From: JBDSZL01 sp039925145
GTDB taxonomy: Bacteria; Acidobacteriota; Vicinamibacteria; Vicinamibacterales; SCN-69-37
DNA length: 32,061 nucleotides
Assembly: GCA_039925145.1 (NCBI GenBank)
Contig: JBDSZL010000025.1
Location: 1 to 32,061 of the forward strand
Direction of reading: 5' to 3'
The first letter of the stretch is position 1. Every line of letters starts with the position of its first letter. A program made the position numbers and the translations under genes. The notes below the pieces were generated by a model. The model made no database searches. It was given only the letters and a program-made list of their open reading frames with translations, and was not told the origin of the DNA. Shown in pieces: positions 29,200 to 32,061 of the stretch.

Positions 29200-29661
29200 T
29201 CAGGTCTTCGAAGCCAGACTCCGCCGACGACCGCACAAGGTTGCGTGAATCTTCCTTGCTGCTTTGGACGAATGCTCATGCTCCCATAACCGCAACACTC
29301 TCCAACCCTGCGCTGCCAGACAGGAGTCAGTGTCGCGATCGCGTTTCCGGTTGGCGAGAATCTTCTCGCGCCACCATCGCGCGTTCTTCTTCGGCCAGCT
29401 TCCATGGAGCGGGCAGGCATGCCAGAAACAGCCATCGACCATGACCGCGACTTTGACGCTGGGGAAGGCGACGTCAGCCCGCCGTCGCGTATCTGGCAAC
29501 TTCCAGTCGACACGGTAGCGTAAGCCGAGTTCACGGAGGGCGGATCGCAGGTTAATCTCGCAAGCGGTGTCACGCTGTCGTGTCGCCTGCATTCGGCGCT
29601 GTGCCGCCGGCGACGAGGCTTTAGGAGTCTTCGTCGTCTTCGTCGACTTGGACTTGCTCAT
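29200..29661 (-). CDS. vsr: Very short patch repair (Vsr) endonuclease
   Basis: A 153-aa Vsr nuclease from the ATG at 29661. Family features are MQATRQRDTACEINLRSAL (acidic Glu35), LGLRYRVDWKLPDTRRRADVAFP with catalytic Asp63, AVMVDGCFWHACPLHG (His81 of FWH; Cys78, Cys83 and His86 as likely zinc-site residues), the PKKNARWWREKILANRKRDR segment and AAQGWRVLRLWEHE. Vsr nicks 5' of the T in T:G mismatches created by deamination of 5-methylcytosine, so it protects sites modified by the methyltransferase encoded upstream. Many Vsr proteins have His where Asp76 lies (DGCFWH). An N-terminal Lys/Ser/Thr-rich extension of about 20 residues overlaps the preceding gene by 41 nt. The exact start (29661, 29670 or GTG 29694) is uncertain. 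Confidence 0.92.
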   Translation of the reverse strand: MSKSKSTKTTKTPKASSPAAQRRMQATRQRDTACEINLRSALRELGLRYRVDWKLPDTRRRADVAFPSVKVAVMVDGCFWHACPLHGSWPKKNARWWREKILANRKRDRDTDSCLAAQGWRVLRLWEHEHSSKAARKIHATLCGRRRSLASKT

Positions 29662-30481
29662 CGATCTCATCGAGCGGGAGGATTTCTTCTTCACCGTCTG
29701 CCCACTTGAACGTGACCGGGTTGCGCTTCAGGTACTCTGCCTGCATCGCCTCGAGGAACTCCCCATACGACATCGATCGGAGGGGCCGCCAGTCATCGAG
29801 ATCTTCTCCGAATAGCGGTCCGTTGGCTCGCGGCTTTGCATTTTTGGGCGGATCGCTCTCTACGTCAAAAAACCTCAGGTCCGTACCCTGTGGATCGTAC
29901 AGCGCAATATAGATCTTCTCGAAGAGTGCGATGTCATCCTCTGGCTCGACCCGTCCGACATGGGGGCGAAGGTGTCGCACCCAACTGCCGAACGACGATG
30001 GCTTGCCCTTGCGCCCATCCGTGCAGCTGTCATCGGGCAGAAAGAGGATGGCCACCAACACGGCGTATGGCTGTCTCCGATGGTAGCCCGTAACCTCGAC
30101 GAGGAGCTCTTCAGTGTTCCGCTTCTTGTTGTGCCCGTACTTGTGCCCAGAACCTACATCCCGGAGGTGCACCGACTTCAGCGAAATCCCCAGGGCAAGA
30201 CCTGAGCTTGGAGTGCTGAAATTGACGTCCAGCTGTTTCTTCCCACCAGCTGCGCCTGCTTCGCGTTTCGTCGTGGCAGCAATGTCCTTGAAAAATGGAC
30301 GAAGATCGCTGGCGAGCTCAGTTGCCATCCACTCGGCAAATCGGACCGCGTATTTGATCTTGTCTGCCTGTTTGTCCTCAATTGTCGGCCGGGACCCCGC
30401 TTTCTTCAGAACTGTTGCAATGACCTCAGCCCCGCTGCGCGCTTTGCCCTTCTTGCCCGCGCGAACACCCCTTCGAGCCAT
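29621..30481 (-). CDS. Unrecognised protein of an R-M cassette, candidate PD-(D/E)XK restriction endonuclease
   Basis: A 286-aa soluble protein between a cytosine-5 methyltransferase and Vsr. I do not recognise a named family. The segment QLDVNFSTPSSGLALGISLKS places Asp85 about 15 residues before Ser100-x-Lys102, on an apparent hydrophobic strand. This resembles a PD-(D/E)XK nuclease core in which the Glu position is Ser, as happens in some restriction enzymes. Upstream helices (KIKYAVRFAEWMATEL) could supply a further acid (Glu50). The basic N-terminus (about 1-30) contrasts with a very acidic tail (QVQVDEDDEDS). Its ATG overlaps the methyltransferase stop (TGATG) and its 3' end overlaps vsr, so all three are translated as one unit. 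The restriction role is inferred from context. Confidence 0.6.
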   Translation of the reverse strand: MARRGVRAGKKGKARSGAEVIATVLKKAGSRPTIEDKQADKIKYAVRFAEWMATELASDLRPFFKDIAATTKREAGAAGGKKQLDVNFSTPSSGLALGISLKSVHLRDVGSGHKYGHNKKRNTEELLVEVTGYHRRQPYAVLVAILFLPDDSCTDGRKGKPSSFGSWVRHLRPHVGRVEPEDDIALFEKIYIALYDPQGTDLRFFDVESDPPKNAKPRANGPLFGEDLDDWRPLRSMSYGEFLEAMQAEYLKRNPVTFKWADGEEEILPLDEIDEQVQVDEDDEDS

Positions 30482-31668
30482 CACTCGGCGGACGCTCGCA
30501 TGAACTCTCCGTGATCGTGCACCGCATCCAGAAAGCCCTCTTGAAACCGTAACCGTGCCTTGCTGGCCCGACCGTGAAAACCCAATGCGGCGCGTGCGGA
30601 CAGGGGCACGAGCCCGAAGGCAAAGAACTCAGACAGATGCTTGGTTTTCAAACGCACCGGCCAGAGCGTCACGTCGATAGGAAAGACATCTCCCTTCGCG
30701 CCGAATGCCGCCTTCGGCCAGGAGACACCCCTACCAAGCAGTGCACCCGTCCGAGAGCTGTCAAATGATCCCGGAGTAGCCAGCCTGCTCCCGACCCATT
30801 CCGCAACAGGGACGCTCACTGCGTTGCCCACCAACTTCCATCGATGACCAGGACGCACGTGCGGAGCCTCCACTGCAGCCAGTGTCCAGTCGGGATCGAA
30901 TCCCTGCAATCGTTCAGCGTCGTTAATCCCCGGCGTGACGATTTCACCCGTCTTGGGCTTCCAAATGGCAGGTGGCGATGGAATCCCGATCGTCGACCCG
31001 CCCTTTAGTGTAGGGACGGCATCAACCGCCCACCCCAACCCCCTCGATCCCTCAGTCCAGTAGAAGCCACACCAACGGTTGGGAGCGAAATGTGGCTCCA
31101 CAGGCAGTGCGTCATCGGCGAAAAGAATTGTCCGAGGGTCATCAGTCTTGGAGGCAATCAGGATTACGCGTTGACGTCGCTGCGGCAAACCGAAAGCGCG
31201 TGTGTCGACGACGCGATATGCCCAGGTGTAGCCACGGACCTCTAACTCATCCGCCAGGTAGCGCATCGCTCTCCCGCGGTCGAGCTGCAACATGAATGAG
31301 ACATTCTCGAGGACCAGCCATTTGGGACCGCGCTTCCGCGAGTCAATCAAGCGGAAGACATCGCCAACCAGCGACGACTGTGCTCCACCGATGCCTGCCG
31401 TACGCCCTGCCTGTGACAGGTCCTGGCATGGAAACCCGGCCGCGACGATGTCGACGTTAGGAAGTCCTTTGAGAGCCCGGACGTCTGTCGCGAGAGGAAC
31501 ATCAGGAAACTGGTGCCGCAGAACGCTCGACGCACCGCGATCGATCTCGCAGAGTAGTTCCGCTTCGTGCCCTGCCCTGCGGAAGCCAACTTCGATTCCG
31601 CCAATACCTGCAAACAAGCCGGCGACCGTCAGGCCCTTTTGTTGTCCGGTTGAGATCTTGTCGTTCAT
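30481..31668 (-). CDS. dcm: DNA (cytosine-5-)-methyltransferase
   Basis: A 395-aa C5 methyltransferase. It has motif I LFAGIGGIEVGF (SAM binding), motif IV GFPCQDLSQAG with catalytic Cys81, motif VI ENV (121-123), motif VIII LPQRRQRVIL and motif X GNAVSVPVAEWVG. A target-recognition region lies roughly between residues 180 and 255 (includes VPTLKGGSTIGIPSPPAIW). About 95 residues follow motif X, an unusual C-terminal extension containing FAFGLVPLSARAALGFHG. It methylates a cytosine in a specific DNA sequence that cannot be read from the gene. Vsr downstream suggests its methylated sites suffer C-to-T deamination repair. A candidate promoter lies just upstream. Confidence 0.94.
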   Translation of the reverse strand: MNDKISTGQQKGLTVAGLFAGIGGIEVGFRRAGHEAELLCEIDRGASSVLRHQFPDVPLATDVRALKGLPNVDIVAAGFPCQDLSQAGRTAGIGGAQSSLVGDVFRLIDSRKRGPKWLVLENVSFMLQLDRGRAMRYLADELEVRGYTWAYRVVDTRAFGLPQRRQRVILIASKTDDPRTILFADDALPVEPHFAPNRWCGFYWTEGSRGLGWAVDAVPTLKGGSTIGIPSPPAIWKPKTGEIVTPGINDAERLQGFDPDWTLAAVEAPHVRPGHRWKLVGNAVSVPVAEWVGSRLATPGSFDSSRTGALLGRGVSWPKAAFGAKGDVFPIDVTLWPVRLKTKHLSEFFAFGLVPLSARAALGFHGRASKARLRFQEGFLDAVHDHGEFMRASAE

Positions 31669-31683
31669 CGATGACTTTGGAGA

Positions 31684-31712
31684 ATCCTAGCTCCTCAACC
31701 CTCATTGTCCAA
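31684..31712 (-). promoter_or_regulatory. Candidate promoter of the dcm cassette
   Basis: On the minus strand TTGGAC (complement of 31707-31712) and TAGGAT (complement of 31684-31689) are 17 bp apart, matching consensus at 3 of 6 and 4 of 6 positions. Transcription would start about 9 nt before the methyltransferase ATG. Weak as a match; the spacing and position support it. Confidence 0.35.
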
Positions 31713-31803
31713 CACCTTCGTGACAGGCGAGGTCACCGCACGTGCAGTGTGGGCCCGACTGGTCCAACCGCATGTGCCGCCCTGTCTACTCGCCACCTAT
31801 GAC

Positions 31804-31857
31804 GATCGTGAACGATCACCTGCATGTCGTGGGCCATGAGCCACGGACCCGCCGTGG
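31804..31857. other. Two inverted repeats between dcm and the porin gene
   Basis: GATCGT-GA-ACGATC (31804-31817) is a perfect short inverted repeat. CCACGG-ACCCG-CCGTGG (31841-31857) is a 6-bp hairpin lying 18 nt beyond the porin-gene stop on the minus strand. The second could be a porin-gene terminator, although no U-tract follows. No gene is seen in 31669-31875. Confidence 0.3.
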
Positions 31858-31875
31858 CGTGGTGCGCCAGGCTGG

Positions 31876-32061
31876 CTAGAACGCGAGCTGGCCTCTGAAG
31901 AGGATGATGTTTTCGGTTGGGCGCGCCGCCGTGCCGCCACTGAATGTCGTGCGTTCGTATGTGAGGTAGTACTTCACGAACTGCACCGGGTACCAGTTCA
32001 CGCCGATCGTCGCCTGCTTTGCCGTCTGACTGGCCGCTGCCGCCGCAAAGCCGGCCGTGAA
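31876..32061 (-). CDS. Phosphate-selective porin (OprO/OprP-like), C-terminal end
   Basis: The last 61 residues before a TAG stop include QATIGVNWYPVQFVKYYLTY, ERTTF, RPTENIILFRGQLAF. The pattern G-V-N-W-Y-x-N/V-x-x-x-K, Y-x-x-x-Y-x-x-T-x-F and R-P-x-E-N-x-h-x-x-R-x-Q-L-x-F is the end of OprO/OprP-type phosphate- or polyphosphate-selective porins. The terminal Phe is the expected outer-membrane barrel assembly signal. The gene enters from the right edge, so its start, pore loops and true specificity are not visible. Confidence 0.85.
   Translation of the reverse strand, partial: FTAGFAAAAASQTAKQATIGVNWYPVQFVKYYLTYERTTFSGGTAARPTENIILFRGQLAF

Noticed and set aside
1..32061. CRISPR arrays, tRNA or rRNA genes
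   Set aside because: I saw no regularly spaced direct repeats, no cloverleaf with a GTTCRANYC-type T-loop and no rRNA-like conserved stretch. The only long repeat is the 115/114-bp duplication.

Overview
The window is high-GC bacterial DNA. The strongest taxonomic hints are an Acidobacteria-type VWFA-related secreted protein, a cytochrome c fused to a PQQ-type propeller, and outer-membrane proteins ending in aromatic residues. Together they suggest Acidobacteriota, most likely Vicinamibacteria-like. This is inference from gene families; no rRNA is present to confirm it.

Layout. 1-2.4 kb is an accessory patch. It holds the start of a FitA-like antitoxin with a doubled palindromic operator, a frameshifted duplicate of a small gene, an IS3-type transposase relic, a UPF0175/PIN toxin-antitoxin pair, about 600 bp of probable gene relics, and the intact 67-aa parent gene of the duplicate. 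2.4-6.7 kb carries a RibD-C reductase, an unknown 174-aa protein, a DUF998-like membrane protein and the cytochrome c/PQQ-like quinoprotein. 6.7-9.9 kb is a minus-strand run (secreted alpha/beta hydrolase, TPR protein, VWA protein), divergent from a cytosolic FKBP and a secreted SGNH hydrolase.

11.3-12.4 kb holds a branched-chain aminotransferase gene (ilvE). It is preceded by what reads as a complete ribosome-mediated attenuator: a promoter, a 24-codon leader peptide with a Val/Leu/Ile run, and mutually exclusive hairpins. 12.6-15.2 kb is a YfiR-like/TonB-receptor pair. 15.2-17 kb is a Met/His-rich outer-membrane barrel with a small secreted Cys/His protein, probably metal (copper?) related. 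17-21.8 kb is a five-gene Liv-type ABC importer behind a near-consensus sigma70 promoter with an inverted repeat on its -35 box. It converges on a tightly coupled glycolate oxidase operon, glcD-glcE-glcF (25.9-21.9 kb).

25.9-28.8 kb has a PPP-type metallophosphoesterase divergent from a PPK2 polyphosphate kinase, a coupled two-helix membrane protein and a TMEM175-like potassium channel. 29.2-31.7 kb is a lower-GC restriction-modification island: a cytosine-5 methyltransferase, an unrecognised protein with a possible PD-(D/E)XK core, and a Vsr mismatch endonuclease, all overlapping on the minus strand. The window ends inside a phosphate-selective-porin-like gene.

The best candidates for new biology are the ilvE attenuator and the unrecognised nuclease-like partner of the Dcm/Vsr cassette. 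I found no tRNA, rRNA or CRISPR array.
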